Origin: Reyranella sp.
GTDB lineage: Bacteria; Pseudomonadota; Alphaproteobacteria; Reyranellales; Reyranellaceae
Direction of reading: 5' to 3'
Length of the DNA stretch: 64,000 nt
Assembly (NCBI GenBank): GCA_019750135.1
Contig: JAIEOV010000025.1
Coordinates: forward strand, 1-64,000
Positions 35,822 to 44,148 of this stretch are shown here, one piece after another. The number at the start of each line of letters is the position of its first letter. Position 1 is the first letter of the stretch. The notes below the pieces were generated by a model. The model worked only from the letters and a program-made list of their open reading frames with translations. It made no database searches and was not told the DNA's origin. A program made the translations under genes and the position numbers.

Positions 35822-36592
35822 ATGCGCACTCTTCTGCTTTCGACCGCCGCCGCCCTCGCGGCTGGCGCGGCATCCGCCGCCCTCGCCCAGCCGGCCGGCC
35901 TCCCAAAGGGGGCGGCGCACAACATCGTGCTCGTCCATGGCGCCTTCGTCGACCAGACCAGCTGGAAGCCGGTCGCCGACATCCTCACCAGCAAGGGCTA
36001 CAGCGTCACGCTGGTCGAAAATCCCCTCACCTCGCTGCCTGACGATGTCGCCGCCACCCGGCAGGCGCTGGCTAAGCAGGACGGCAGGACCGTCCTGGTC
36101 GGCCATTCCTGGGGCGGCGTGGTGATCACGCAGGCCGGCAACGACCCCAAGGTCTCGGCGCTGGTCTACGTCTCCGCCTTCGCGCCCGACGTCGGACAAT
36201 CCCTGGCGGCCCTCGCCAAGAGCGGTCCGCCAACCGCCGGGGCCGCCGCCATCCATCCCGACGAGAAGGGCAACCTCTATATCGATCCCAAGGCGTTCCC
36301 GTCGGCGGTCGCGGCCGACCTGCCGCCGCAGATCGCGGAGTCGCTGGCCAGCCATCAGCTGCCGCTGAACGTCAAGGCGTTCGAGGCTGCGGTCGATACC
36401 GCCGCGTGGCGCGACAAGCCGACGTTCTACGTGGTCAGCACCCAGGACAAGGTGATCGCGCCGGAGGCCCAGAAGTTCTTCGCCACCCGGATGAAGGCGC
36501 AGACGACCGACGTCGCCGGCAGCCATGCCTCGCTGGTCGTCCACGCGAAGGACGTCGCCGCGGTGATCGAGAAGGCCGCGCTGGCGAAGTGA
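35822..36592 (+). CDS. exported alpha/beta hydrolase
   Basis: This 256-aa protein has a signal peptide (residues 1-24, ASAALAQP), then an alpha/beta-hydrolase core: VLVHGAFVDQTSW oxyanion strand, nucleophile elbow GHSWGG (Ser in VLVGHSWGGVV), acid in STQDKVI and the C-terminal His in GSHASLVVH. It resembles the EstC/pyrethroid-hydrolase-like group of small esterases. It is the probable first target of the divergent AraC gene, and a strong hairpin follows the stop. Confidence 0.9.
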   Translation: MRTLLLSTAAALAAGAASAALAQPAGLPKGAAHNIVLVHGAFVDQTSWKPVADILTSKGYSVTLVENPLTSLPDDVAATRQALAKQDGRTVLVGHSWGGVVITQAGNDPKVSALVYVSAFAPDVGQSLAALAKSGPPTAGAAAIHPDEKGNLYIDPKAFPSAVAADLPPQIAESLASHQLPLNVKAFEAAVDTAAWRDKPTFYVVSTQDKVIAPEAQKFFATRMKAQTTDVAGSHASLVVHAKDVAAVIEKAALAK

Positions 36593-36597
36593 CAGGA

Positions 36598-36627
36598 GCG
36601 CTCCCGGCACCGTCGTGCCGGGAGCGC
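36598..36627. terminator. perfect palindrome after the hydrolase gene, REP-like or terminator
   Basis: GCGCTCCCGGCAC and GTGCCGGGAGCGC are 13-bp perfect arms around a 4-bp loop. The arm shares GCCGGGAGCGC with the REP-like units at 38071 and 38176. It has no T-run, so it may be a REP element doubling as an mRNA stabiliser. Confidence 0.6.
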
Positions 36628-36664
36628 GTCCCCGTTGTTACCCTGCCAGGCATCCGGAGATGAC

Positions 36665-37552
36665 ATGATCGACCTCGACGCCCCACACAGCGACGCCGCG
36701 ACGCTCGAAGCGGCCCCTACCCGCTACATCGAAGGCGGCGGCATCCGCTTCGCCTATCGGCGGCTCGGCCCGCCCTCTCGAGCGTCCACAGGAACGCCGC
36801 TCGTGCTCCTGCAGCACTTCTCGGGCAACATCGACGCCTGGGATCCCGCGGTCGTGAACGCCCTCGCCGCCGACCGCCCCGTCATCGCCTTCGACAATGC
36901 GGGCGTCGGCCGCTCGACCGGCCGGACACCCGACACCGTCGCCGCGATGGCACGGGATGCGGTCGCCTTCATCGACGCGCTCGGCCTTGCCGAGGTCGAC
37001 CTGCTGGGCTTTTCCCTCGGCGGCTGCATCGCCCAGCAGATCGCGGCCGAGCGCGGACGGCTGGTCCGCAAGCTCGTCCTTGTCGACACCGCGCCGCCGG
37101 GCGGCGAGCAGCACCTGCTGGTGGTTCTCCAGGAGGCGTTTTCCCAGACCGATGCGCCGGACCCTCGCCTGCCGCTGTTCTTCACCAGGTCAGCCGCAAG
37201 CCGGTCGGCTGGCCTCGCGTTCCTGCAGCGGACGAAGGTGCGCCAGGAGGATCGCGATACCGAAAACGGCGCCGCGGTCACCGACCCGCAAGCCCGGGCG
37301 CTGATCGGCTGGTGCACCACGCCCGATCCCGGGAACGCCCTCCTGCATGCCATCCGCCAGCCCGCGCTGGTGATCAGCGGCAGCCACGACACGATGCTGC
37401 CCACCAGCAACGCCAACGCCCTGTTCAAGGAACTCGGCAACGCCCAGCTGATCCTCTATCCCGATTCGGGGCACGGCGCCCTGTTCCAGCACCACGAGAC
37501 GTTCGTCAGCCACGTCCGGACCTTCCTGGACGCGCCGCCGACGGCGGCCTGA
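36665..37552 (+). CDS. alpha/beta hydrolase
   Basis: This 295-aa cytosolic protein has LLQHFSGNIDAWDP, nucleophile elbow GFSLGGCIAQ, acid in ISGSHDTMLP and His in PDSGHGALFQ, typical of the RutD/haloperoxidase-like branch. It has no signal peptide. ATG at 36665 is preferred over an upstream in-frame start because it follows the hairpin. It is followed 21 bp later by the DUF302 gene and is probably co-transcribed with it. Confidence 0.9.
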   Translation: MIDLDAPHSDAATLEAAPTRYIEGGGIRFAYRRLGPPSRASTGTPLVLLQHFSGNIDAWDPAVVNALAADRPVIAFDNAGVGRSTGRTPDTVAAMARDAVAFIDALGLAEVDLLGFSLGGCIAQQIAAERGRLVRKLVLVDTAPPGGEQHLLVVLQEAFSQTDAPDPRLPLFFTRSAASRSAGLAFLQRTKVRQEDRDTENGAAVTDPQARALIGWCTTPDPGNALLHAIRQPALVISGSHDTMLPTSNANALFKELGNAQLILYPDSGHGALFQHHETFVSHVRTFLDAPPTAA

Positions 37553-37573
37553 GACCTTGTTGCGGAGGACGAC

Positions 37574-38068
37574 ATGACAATCGCAAAAGCCGAGATCGAC
37601 CGTTTCAGCGTCACCAGCTCGAAACCGTTCGACGCGGTGGTGGCAACGCTCAAGTCCGCGGTCGGCCAGCCCGACATGGCCGGCTACTTCAGGACGACTA
37701 GGGAGGCGACCTCCTTCGCGGAGCTGGAGCGCATCGTGAAGGGCGGACTCGGTCGCACGGGTTTCATGATGTTCGCCGAGTTCGACCTGGGCGCCGTCCT
37801 GCGCCTCGAATCCGGCGCCGCCACGCCCAGGATCGTGCGGTTCGTGATGGGCAATCCCCTGATCATGAAGGAGATGGTCAAGCACGTGCCCGATGCCGGT
37901 TCGTACGCGCCGGTCACCGTCCTCGTCGACGAGCGGCCCGACGGCGTCCATCTCTCCTACGACACGATGGAGAGTCATCTGCTGCCCTACGGCAGCGCCG
38001 CGGCGCTCGCCGTCGCCCGCGCTCTCGACGCGAAGGTCACCGCACTGCTGCGTGAGTGCGCGAGCTAG
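37574..38068 (+). CDS. DUF302 domain protein
   Basis: This 164-aa protein contains the DUF302 pattern (DRFSVTSSKPFDAVVATLKSAV, GFMMFAEFDLGAVLRLESGAA, RFVMGNPLIMKEMVKHVPDAGSYAPVTVLV). The family is an alpha+beta fold with no proven enzyme activity, often near oxidative-stress or thiol genes. It is the last gene of the segment before the guaA 3' end. Confidence 0.85.
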   Translation: MTIAKAEIDRFSVTSSKPFDAVVATLKSAVGQPDMAGYFRTTREATSFAELERIVKGGLGRTGFMMFAEFDLGAVLRLESGAATPRIVRFVMGNPLIMKEMVKHVPDAGSYAPVTVLVDERPDGVHLSYDTMESHLLPYGSAAALAVARALDAKVTALLRECAS

Positions 38069-38070
38069 AT

Positions 38071-38176
38071 CATTGCCGGGAGCGCGCCACTCAGGTCGCG
38101 GTAAACCGCGACCATGGCGCTCGTCTACGGTCTCGACACCCCATGAGCGCCACGGAGTGGCGCGCTCCCGGCAATG
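38071..38176. repeat. composite REP-like (BIME-type) palindrome at the guaA 3' end
   Basis: Two perfect 21-bp inverted arms (38071-38091 and 38156-38176) enclose a smaller hairpin, GGTCGCGG and CCGCGACC (38094-38113). The outer arms contain the REP core GGGAGCGCGCCACT found at 45215, 45816 and 47268-47347. It lies between the DUF302 stop and the guaA stop and may terminate both convergent genes. Confidence 0.8.
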
Positions 38177-38180
38177 AGGC

Positions 38181-39731
38181 CTATTCCCACTCGATCGTCC
38201 CTGGCGGCTTCGACGTGATGTCGTAGGTCACCCGATTGATTCCGCGCACCTCGTTGATGATGCGGTTGGCGACGCGGCCCAGGAACGCATGGTCGAACGG
38301 GTAATAGTCAGCCGTCATGCCGTCGGTCGAGGTCACGGCGCGCAGCGCACAGGCCTGGTCGTAGGTCCGGCCGTCGCCCATCACGCCTACCGTCCGCACC
38401 GGCAGCAGCACGGCGAAGGCCTGCCAGATCTCGTCGTAGAGGCCGGCCTTGCGGATCTCGTCGAGATAGACGGCGTCGACCTTCCGCAGGAGGTCGAGCT
38501 TCTCCTTGGTGATGGTGCCCGGGATGCGGATGGCGAGGCCCGGGCCCGGGAAAGGATGGCGGTTCACCAGGTCGGCCGGCAGGCCGAGCTCCCGGCCGAG
38601 GTCCCTCACCTCGTCCTTGAAGAGCTCGCGCAGAGGCTCGACCAGCTTCATGTTCATGCGGGCCGGCAGCCCGCCGACATTGTGATGGCTCTTGATCGTG
38701 ACACTCGGGCCGCCGGTGAAGGAGACCGATTCGATCACGTCGGGATAGAGCGTGCCCTGCGCGAGGAACTGTGCGCCGCCGATCTTCTTGGCTTCGGCTT
38801 CGAACACGTCGATGAACAGAGCGCCGATCGTCTTGCGCTTGGTCTCGGGATCGGTGACGCCGTCGAGCGCCTTCAGGAACTGCTCGGACGCGTCGGCGTG
38901 GATCAGCGGGATGTTGTAGTGGTCGCGGAACAGCCGCACCACCTGCTCGCCCTCGTCGAGCCTGAGCAGGCCGTGGTCGACGAACACACACTGCAGCTGG
39001 TCGCCGATCGCCTCGTGCAGAAGCACGGCCACGACAGAGGAGTCGACGCCGCCCGACAGGCCGCAGATCACCTTGCCCTTGCCGACCTGCTGGCGGACCT
39101 GGGCGATGGCGCGGTCCTTGAAGGCGGCCATCGTCCAGTCGCCCTTGAAGCCCGCGATCTTGAGGGCGAAGTTGCGCAGCAGCTTGGCGCCGTCGGGCGT
39201 GTGCATCACCTCGGGATGGAACTGCACGCCGTAGTACTTGCGCGCCTCGTCGGCGATGGCGGCGAAGGGCGCGTTCTCCGAGGTGGCGATGACGCTGAAG
39301 CCCGCCGGCAGCTTCGTGACGCGATCGCCGTGGCTCATCCAGACCTGCTTCTTGTCGCCCGGCTGCCACACGCCGTCGAACAGGGCCGACGGCTGCTTGA
39401 CCTCGAGCTCGGCGCGGCCGAATTCGCGGTGATGGCCGGATTCGACCGAGCCGCCCAGCTCCTTGGCCATGGTCTGCTCGCCGTAGCAGATGCCCAGGAC
39501 GGGCACCTTGGCGGCGAAGATGGCGGGATCGGCGGAGGGCGCCTCGCCCTCGATCACCGAGGCGGGCCCGCCCGACAGCACGATGGCCTTGGGGTCGAAC
39601 TGTTTCAGCTTGGCCTGGTCGACCGACTGGAAGGGGTGGATTTCGCAGTAGACCCCGGCTTCGCGCAGGCGCCGGGCAATCAGCTGGGTGACCTGGGAAC
39701 CAAAATCGACGATCAGCAAACGGTCGGCCAT
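38181..39731 (-). CDS. guaA: GMP synthase (glutamine-hydrolysing), intact copy
   Basis: This 516-aa protein converts XMP to GMP with ATP and glutamine. The class I amidotransferase Cys lies in LGICYGEQT (C82), His/Glu of the triad in QFHPEV, the ATP-pyrophosphatase P-loop in GLSGGVDSS, and the C-terminal dimerisation domain ends in GTIEWE. The gene is full length and in frame, so this is the functional guaA. Partial copies of its 3' end lie downstream at 32626 and 34323. guaB of the same pathway is about 8 kb to the right. Confidence 0.97.
   Translation of the reverse strand: MADRLLIVDFGSQVTQLIARRLREAGVYCEIHPFQSVDQAKLKQFDPKAIVLSGGPASVIEGEAPSADPAIFAAKVPVLGICYGEQTMAKELGGSVESGHHREFGRAELEVKQPSALFDGVWQPGDKKQVWMSHGDRVTKLPAGFSVIATSENAPFAAIADEARKYYGVQFHPEVMHTPDGAKLLRNFALKIAGFKGDWTMAAFKDRAIAQVRQQVGKGKVICGLSGGVDSSVVAVLLHEAIGDQLQCVFVDHGLLRLDEGEQVVRLFRDHYNIPLIHADASEQFLKALDGVTDPETKRKTIGALFIDVFEAEAKKIGGAQFLAQGTLYPDVIESVSFTGGPSVTIKSHHNVGGLPARMNMKLVEPLRELFKDEVRDLGRELGLPADLVNRHPFPGPGLAIRIPGTITKEKLDLLRKVDAVYLDEIRKAGLYDEIWQAFAVLLPVRTVGVMGDGRTYDQACALRAVTSTDGMTADYYPFDHAFLGRVANRIINEVRGINRVTYDITSKPPGTIEWE
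38185..38201. repeat. 17-bp direct repeat, copy 3 in the intact guaA
   Basis: TCCCACTCGATCGTCCC lies 1-17 bp inside the coding end of guaA and matches the two downstream copies exactly. Confidence 0.6.
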
Positions 39732-39819
39732 GGGGGGATATACGGAACGTCGCGGCGGGGTTCAACGGGGGAATCTTTGCCGCCTCTTCCGCCCTCCGGG
39801 CAATGCTAGGCTGCCCCCC

Positions 39820-40389
39820 GTGACCACCGCCGGATCCGGCTTCCAAGCCGTCTGCACCCGCGCGCTGAAGCGCGACGGCGTGATGGGCAAGCGGGCCGCC
39901 GTGACCCTGCACAACGGCTGGCTGGAGATCGCGGGCGAGGAAGGCGGCGCGCTCTCGATCGATCTGGCCGACATCGCGTCGATCCGCGTCGGCTACGACG
40001 AGAGCAAATACCGGAAGTACTTCCACACCAACATCGTGCGGAAGAGCCAGCCAACGCTCCTCGTTCTCAGCCCACTCTCCGACGATCGGAACTACAGCGC
40101 CACCATCCGCGCCCTGGCGGCGGCGCTCGCCGAGGCCGGCGGCTTCGATCGGATCGAGCGTGGAACGTCGGCCTTCTGGGCTTGGCTGGGGCCCGCGCTG
40201 ATGGGGCTGCTGCTTCTCGCCGGCCTGGGCGTCGGGCTGTTCGTCCTCGCCGATCACGTCTGGTGGCAGCGGTTCGCCCCCGCGGCGGCGCCCGCCCTCC
40301 TGTTCGCCGTCCTGCTGTGGAACACCAAGGCGCGCCTTGCGCCGCGCCCGATCAAGGCGCTTGGCGAGCTCGACGGGCAATTGCCCTGA
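39820..40389 (+). CDS. membrane protein of unknown function
   Basis: This 189-aa protein (GTG at 39820; an ATG at 39883 is possible) has a PH-like N-terminal half (RAAVTLHNGWLEIAGEEGGALSIDLADIASIRVG) and two C-terminal membrane segments (FWAWLGPALMGLLLLAGLGVG and APALLFAVLL). It is divergent from guaA and convergent with the next gene. No family name can be given. Confidence 0.65.
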   Translation: MTTAGSGFQAVCTRALKRDGVMGKRAAVTLHNGWLEIAGEEGGALSIDLADIASIRVGYDESKYRKYFHTNIVRKSQPTLLVLSPLSDDRNYSATIRALAAALAEAGGFDRIERGTSAFWAWLGPALMGLLLLAGLGVGLFVLADHVWWQRFAPAAAPALLFAVLLWNTKARLAPRPIKALGELDGQLP

Positions 40390-40399
40390 AGCACGGGCT

Positions 40400-40705
40400 C
40401 TATGGAGCGCTCACGCCCCACCCGGCCGGCAGGTCGGCGACATCGGGCCTGAGCGCCTTGGCGGCGATGGCGCGCTTGTTGTCGCCGCTCATGAGATAGG
40501 CGCTGGCGCGGGTGTAGTAGGCCTGGGCCAATTTCTCCGCGGGTTCGCGACCGGCCACGATGACGGCCCTGCAGCCCTCGATCATCTGCTCATTGCTGGA
40601 TCGCTCGAAGCACCGGGCTCGGAACTTTGCCTCGTTCTCAGCCGCGGCCGGCAAAGCGACGGCCAGGGCGAACAGCATCGATGCCAAGGCAGCAAGACGG
40701 TGCAT
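40400..40705 (-). CDS. small exported protein with TPR-like helices
   Basis: This 101-aa protein has a signal peptide ending near PAAAENE. The mature part includes two cysteines (RARCFERSSNEQMIEGC) and AQAYYTRASAYLMSGDNKRAI, which resembles one TPR unit. ATG at 40705 is preferred; a GTG at 40726 overlapping the upstream stop (GTGA) is the alternative and would put seven residues before the signal. Confidence 0.65.
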   Translation of the reverse strand: MHRLAALASMLFALAVALPAAAENEAKFRARCFERSSNEQMIEGCRAVIVAGREPAEKLAQAYYTRASAYLMSGDNKRAIAAKALRPDVADLPAGWGVSAP

Positions 40706-40722
40706 GATACGCTCGCCGCCGG

Positions 40723-41262
40723 TCACTTCGGCATCTTGATCGTGTCCCGGATGGCGCGCAGGGCAAACGCCGCCTTCGGAGCCTGGTCCGACCGCAGCAG
40801 GCAGCTCATCTGCAATTGACCGCGCGTGGTGTTGGCCAGGGACGTCATCACCACGGCCGACGGGTCCTGGCGCGACGGGCCAAGCAGTTCGATGCCCACG
40901 ACATCGCCCAGGGTGAACGTCTCCTCCGACTTCACCTGCATGATGCGATCGAAGAGACGCCGAAGTTGCGCCAGCATCGCCTCATCTTTCCATCGGGAAT
41001 TCAGCCATTGCTGCGTCTCCCCCGACGGCACCGCCTTGAAGTAGATGCCGCAAAGACGAGACTCCCCTTCGACGCGGCTCGGATAGCTGCCGACGGGATT
41101 GATATGCAGCGCGAGGTCGTAGCCCTCGCGCATGCCGCGCGTGATGGTGAAGTCATCCGGCGTCGCCACGGAAATCCCCGTGGTCGCGTCGTTGTAGGAG
41201 TCGGCGCTGGCTGGCGCGACGGCCGCGCCGGCGACGAGAGCTGCAAGCAACAGGCGACGCAT
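40723..41262 (-). CDS. exported protein of unknown function
   Basis: This 179-aa protein has a signal peptide (MRRLLLAALVAGAAVAPASA) and a mature domain beginning YNDATTGISVATPDDFTI, the layout of secreted proteins that bind a small ligand or lipid, but no known motif. It is overlapped or coupled with the next gene. Confidence 0.65.
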   Translation of the reverse strand: MRRLLLAALVAGAAVAPASADSYNDATTGISVATPDDFTITRGMREGYDLALHINPVGSYPSRVEGESRLCGIYFKAVPSGETQQWLNSRWKDEAMLAQLRRLFDRIMQVKSEETFTLGDVVGIELLGPSRQDPSAVVMTSLANTTRGQLQMSCLLRSDQAPKAAFALRAIRDTIKMPK

Positions 41263-41591
41263 GCGGACACCTCGTGGGGAACAGGCCATCATTGTCGCAT
41301 GAAGAGCAGTCGGTCCCTACTGTGCCGAGTCGGCAACAGTTGGATTCAATTTGCTCGAGCCTCTGGCGCGCCGCGTGGGATGTCGGGTAACCGCGCCATC
41401 GCGTTCGCCGCTGAGCTGTACGGCAAGGCCGAACTGCGTCGCCGTCGTGCAGCCGCTGTCGATGCCGTTCCTGTTCACGTTCGTCGTGGCCGGCGCCGAA
41501 CCCGGCCTGCGTCCGTTGGCCGAGGGCTCCCACTCGTCGGCCGGGCCGGCGATCAGCGACGCCGGCCGCTAGACCTGGACCAAGGTGCGGA
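41263..41591. other. intergenic stretch without a supported gene
   Basis: About 330 bp. A 73-codon plus-strand frame (41351-41572) has a mixed composition and no start signal, so it is not called. No promoter or hairpin stood out. Confidence 0.4.
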
Positions 41592-42164
41592 TCAGGGCTT
41601 CTCCGCCACGATGATCCGCACCGTGCGGGCGTCCAGGCTGGTCTCGTCGTCGGTGATGACAGCGACGCGGGCCGCCATCAAGACGCGGCCGATCTTGGTG
41701 GCGACGGCACGGCCGAGATCGGCGTCCTTGTTCCTCATCACCAGCACCACGCCCTTGAACGGCCACGGCGCCGACGATGAGGGTGGCGGCGCCGTACCGA
41801 TTGCCGGCGCGTTCCCTGTCCCCGCCTTCACCGCTTCCACCACCTTCGACGCCAGGGCCTGCGTTTCATTGTCGGCGTTCGCCGTGTACACCTCGAACTT
41901 GACGTTGGGAAACTGGCTCATCGCCTTGGCAAGGTCGGCCTGCTGCGCCGGGGTAAGGTCGCGATCGGAGTCCCGCAGGGTCGCCGCCCGCACCGTGAGC
42001 AGCACGCCTGCAACCGCCATGACGGGGCAGAGCACGGCCACGGAACGCTTCATGAAGGGCCGAAGCGGCTGGGAGACGAACAGGGCGACCAGCCCGGCGC
42101 CACCGACGGCCATCAGCAGAATGCCCAGGCTGTCGAGAACCGAGGGATCGGAAAAAGGCGACAT
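41592..42164 (-). CDS. membrane protein of unknown function
   Basis: This 190-aa protein has two N-terminal membrane segments (ILLMAVGGAGLVALFV and VAVLCPVMAVAGVLLTV) and a soluble C-terminal domain (from FPNVKFEVYTANAD to IVAEKP) that looks like an alpha/beta fold. It starts 3 bp after the GNAT stop and belongs to that operon. Family unknown. Confidence 0.65.
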   Translation of the reverse strand: MSPFSDPSVLDSLGILLMAVGGAGLVALFVSQPLRPFMKRSVAVLCPVMAVAGVLLTVRAATLRDSDRDLTPAQQADLAKAMSQFPNVKFEVYTANADNETQALASKVVEAVKAGTGNAPAIGTAPPPSSSAPWPFKGVVLVMRNKDADLGRAVATKIGRVLMAARVAVITDDETSLDARTVRIIVAEKP

Positions 42165-42167
42165 CCC

Positions 42168-42734
42168 TCACTCCTCCGTCGCGAGCTTGCGGCGTATCAG
42201 CGGCGCCTCGAGGTCGTACCAGGCGAAGGCCATTTCCTCGACATCGACGCCACCCAAGGTGTCGACGCGCTCGCCCACGCGCTCGCCGCCTAGCCCCTCG
42301 TAGAAGAAGCGCGTCGGATTCTCGGCCAGCATCCACAATACGGCGGTGTCGCAGCCGTCGGCGCGCAGCTGGCGGAACAGGGCGTCGAGCAGGCGGCGGC
42401 CGAGACCGCGATTCTGGAAATCGGGCTCGACGTAGAGCGTGAAGACCTCGCCGACGCGGATCTCGCGGCCGCTCAGTCCCTCCGGCGGATCGCGCACCGG
42501 CCCGCAGCTGCCGAAGCCGACCACGCCCATGTCCTCATCGTCGGCCACGAAGACGCCGCGCGATTCGCGCGGATCAGCCAGCACGCGCGACCAGTAGGCC
42601 GACTGGCGCACGTCCGACATGCCGGCCAGCATCGCGTCGGGCAGCAGCCCGGCATAGGTCGCCTGCCAGGTCTCGACATGGACGCGGCCGATGGCGGCGG
42701 AGTCGTTCTTGCGGGCGCGGCGGATGCGGATCAC
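42168..42734 (-). CDS. GNAT family N-acetyltransferase
   Basis: This 188-aa protein has the acetyl-CoA binding motif in VEPDFQNRGLGRRLLDALF (Q/RxxGxG/A) and the GNAT beta strands around VGEVFTLYV. GTG at 42734 overlaps the upstream methyltransferase stop as GTGA. The acceptor is unknown; the operon suggests rRNA or ribosome maintenance. Confidence 0.9.
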   Translation of the reverse strand: MIRIRRARKNDSAAIGRVHVETWQATYAGLLPDAMLAGMSDVRQSAYWSRVLADPRESRGVFVADDEDMGVVGFGSCGPVRDPPEGLSGREIRVGEVFTLYVEPDFQNRGLGRRLLDALFRQLRADGCDTAVLWMLAENPTRFFYEGLGGERVGERVDTLGGVDVEEMAFAWYDLEAPLIRRKLATEE

Positions 42735-44116
42735 GTCCCTTCCTCCGCCTGCTCCGGCGGCTCTGGCTCTGCCTGCTCGGGCTGCTCCTTCGGCTTGCGC
42801 AGCAGCGTCGCGGCGAAGAAGCCGTCCGTGCCATGACGCAGCGGCGACAGGCGGAGGTAGGGTCCGCCGATCTCCGACGGCGGCTCGACGCCCATGGCGT
42901 CGCGCCATACGTCGCCGACGGGCACGGCCGCGAACTCGGGATGGCGTTCGAGGAAGGCTTCGATCTGGCGCTCGTTCTCGGCCGGCAGCACCGAGCAGGT
43001 GGCGTAGACCAGGCCGCCGCCGGGCTTCACCAGGCGCGCCGCGGCGTCGAGGATGGCGGCCTGCTTCACCGTCAGCTCGGCCAGGTCCTCGGGCCGGAGC
43101 GTCCAGCGGCCGTCGGGATTGCGGCGCCAGGTGCCGGTGCCGGTGCAGGGCGCGTCGACCAGCACGCGGTCGAAGGCGCCGGCCTGGCGCTTCAGCCATT
43201 TGCGGTTGTCGCCGTCCAGGGCGCGGCGCTCGACATTGTGGGCGCCGGCGCGGCGCAGGCGCTGCGCCGAGCGGTCGAGCCGGCTCTCCAGCACGTCCAT
43301 GGCGACGACGCGGCCCTTGTTGTTCATGCCGGCGGCGATGGCCAGCGTCTTGCCGCCAGCGCCGGCGCAGTAGTCGGCGATCTGCATGCCGGGCCGCGCA
43401 TCGACCAGGCCAGCGACCAGCTGCGAGCCCTCGTCCTGGACTTCGACCAGGCCGTTCTGGAAGGCCTCGCCCGCCACCACCGACAGGCGGCGCTTCAGCC
43501 GCAGGCCGTCGGGGGCATAGCGCATGGGCTCGGTCTCGATACCCTCGCGCGCCAGCGCCGCCTGGGCCTCGGCGACGGTGGCCTTCAGCCGGTTGACGCG
43601 CAGGTCGACGGGCGGCGGCGTCTCGAGCGCGGCGACCTCGCGACCCCAGGCCTCGCCGTAGGCCTCCTGAAGATGCGGCGCCACCCATTCCTGGACGTTG
43701 AGGCGCACCCAGTCGGGCTGCTCGGGATGGCTGAGCGAATGGCCCTCCATCTGGCGGAGCGCGCGATGTTCGGCCTCGTCGAGCGGCGCGGGCCGATAGC
43801 GGCCGCCGTCGAACATCGCCTCGACGTCGCCGAGCGCCAGACCTTCGACCACCATCAGGTCGGCGGTGACGATGCCGCGCGGCAAGGCGCTGGTCTTGTC
43901 GGCGGGATGGCCCGTGCGCTTCAGCCACCAGCGCAGCTGGCCCCAGCGGCGCAGGATGCCCCACACCCGATCGGACACGGCCCGGCGGTCGCCGCCGCCG
44001 ATGTAGCGGCGCGCGCGGAAGTAGGCGTTGGCGACGAGGTCGGCCGGCCGCTCGGCGTGGCTGACGATCTCGTCCAGAAGTTCTATGGTGGCGGCAACCC
44101 GCGCGCCCGGCGTCAC
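42731..44116 (-). CDS. RsmB/NOP-type class I SAM-dependent RNA methyltransferase
   Basis: This 461-aa protein has an N-terminal NusB-like helical domain, then the m5C methyltransferase core: SAM site in YCAGAGGKTLAIAA, VDAPCTGTG with the helper Cys and YATCSVLPAEN with the nucleophile Cys. The family methylates cytosine-967-like positions in 16S rRNA. It starts with GTG at 44116, 32 bp from a divergent gene. Whether it is RsmB itself or a paralogue is open. Confidence 0.92.
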   Translation of the reverse strand: MTPGARVAATIELLDEIVSHAERPADLVANAYFRARRYIGGGDRRAVSDRVWGILRRWGQLRWWLKRTGHPADKTSALPRGIVTADLMVVEGLALGDVEAMFDGGRYRPAPLDEAEHRALRQMEGHSLSHPEQPDWVRLNVQEWVAPHLQEAYGEAWGREVAALETPPPVDLRVNRLKATVAEAQAALAREGIETEPMRYAPDGLRLKRRLSVVAGEAFQNGLVEVQDEGSQLVAGLVDARPGMQIADYCAGAGGKTLAIAAGMNNKGRVVAMDVLESRLDRSAQRLRRAGAHNVERRALDGDNRKWLKRQAGAFDRVLVDAPCTGTGTWRRNPDGRWTLRPEDLAELTVKQAAILDAAARLVKPGGGLVYATCSVLPAENERQIEAFLERHPEFAAVPVGDVWRDAMGVEPPSEIGGPYLRLSPLRHGTDGFFAATLLRKPKEQPEQAEPEPPEQAEEGT

Positions 44117-44148
44117 GTCGATTTTTCCTTTCCGTCCCTGCCGCTACG

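Noticed and set aside
41351..41572. A 73-codon plus-strand frame in the intergenic gap
   Set aside because: No ribosome-binding site, no family resemblance, mixed composition.
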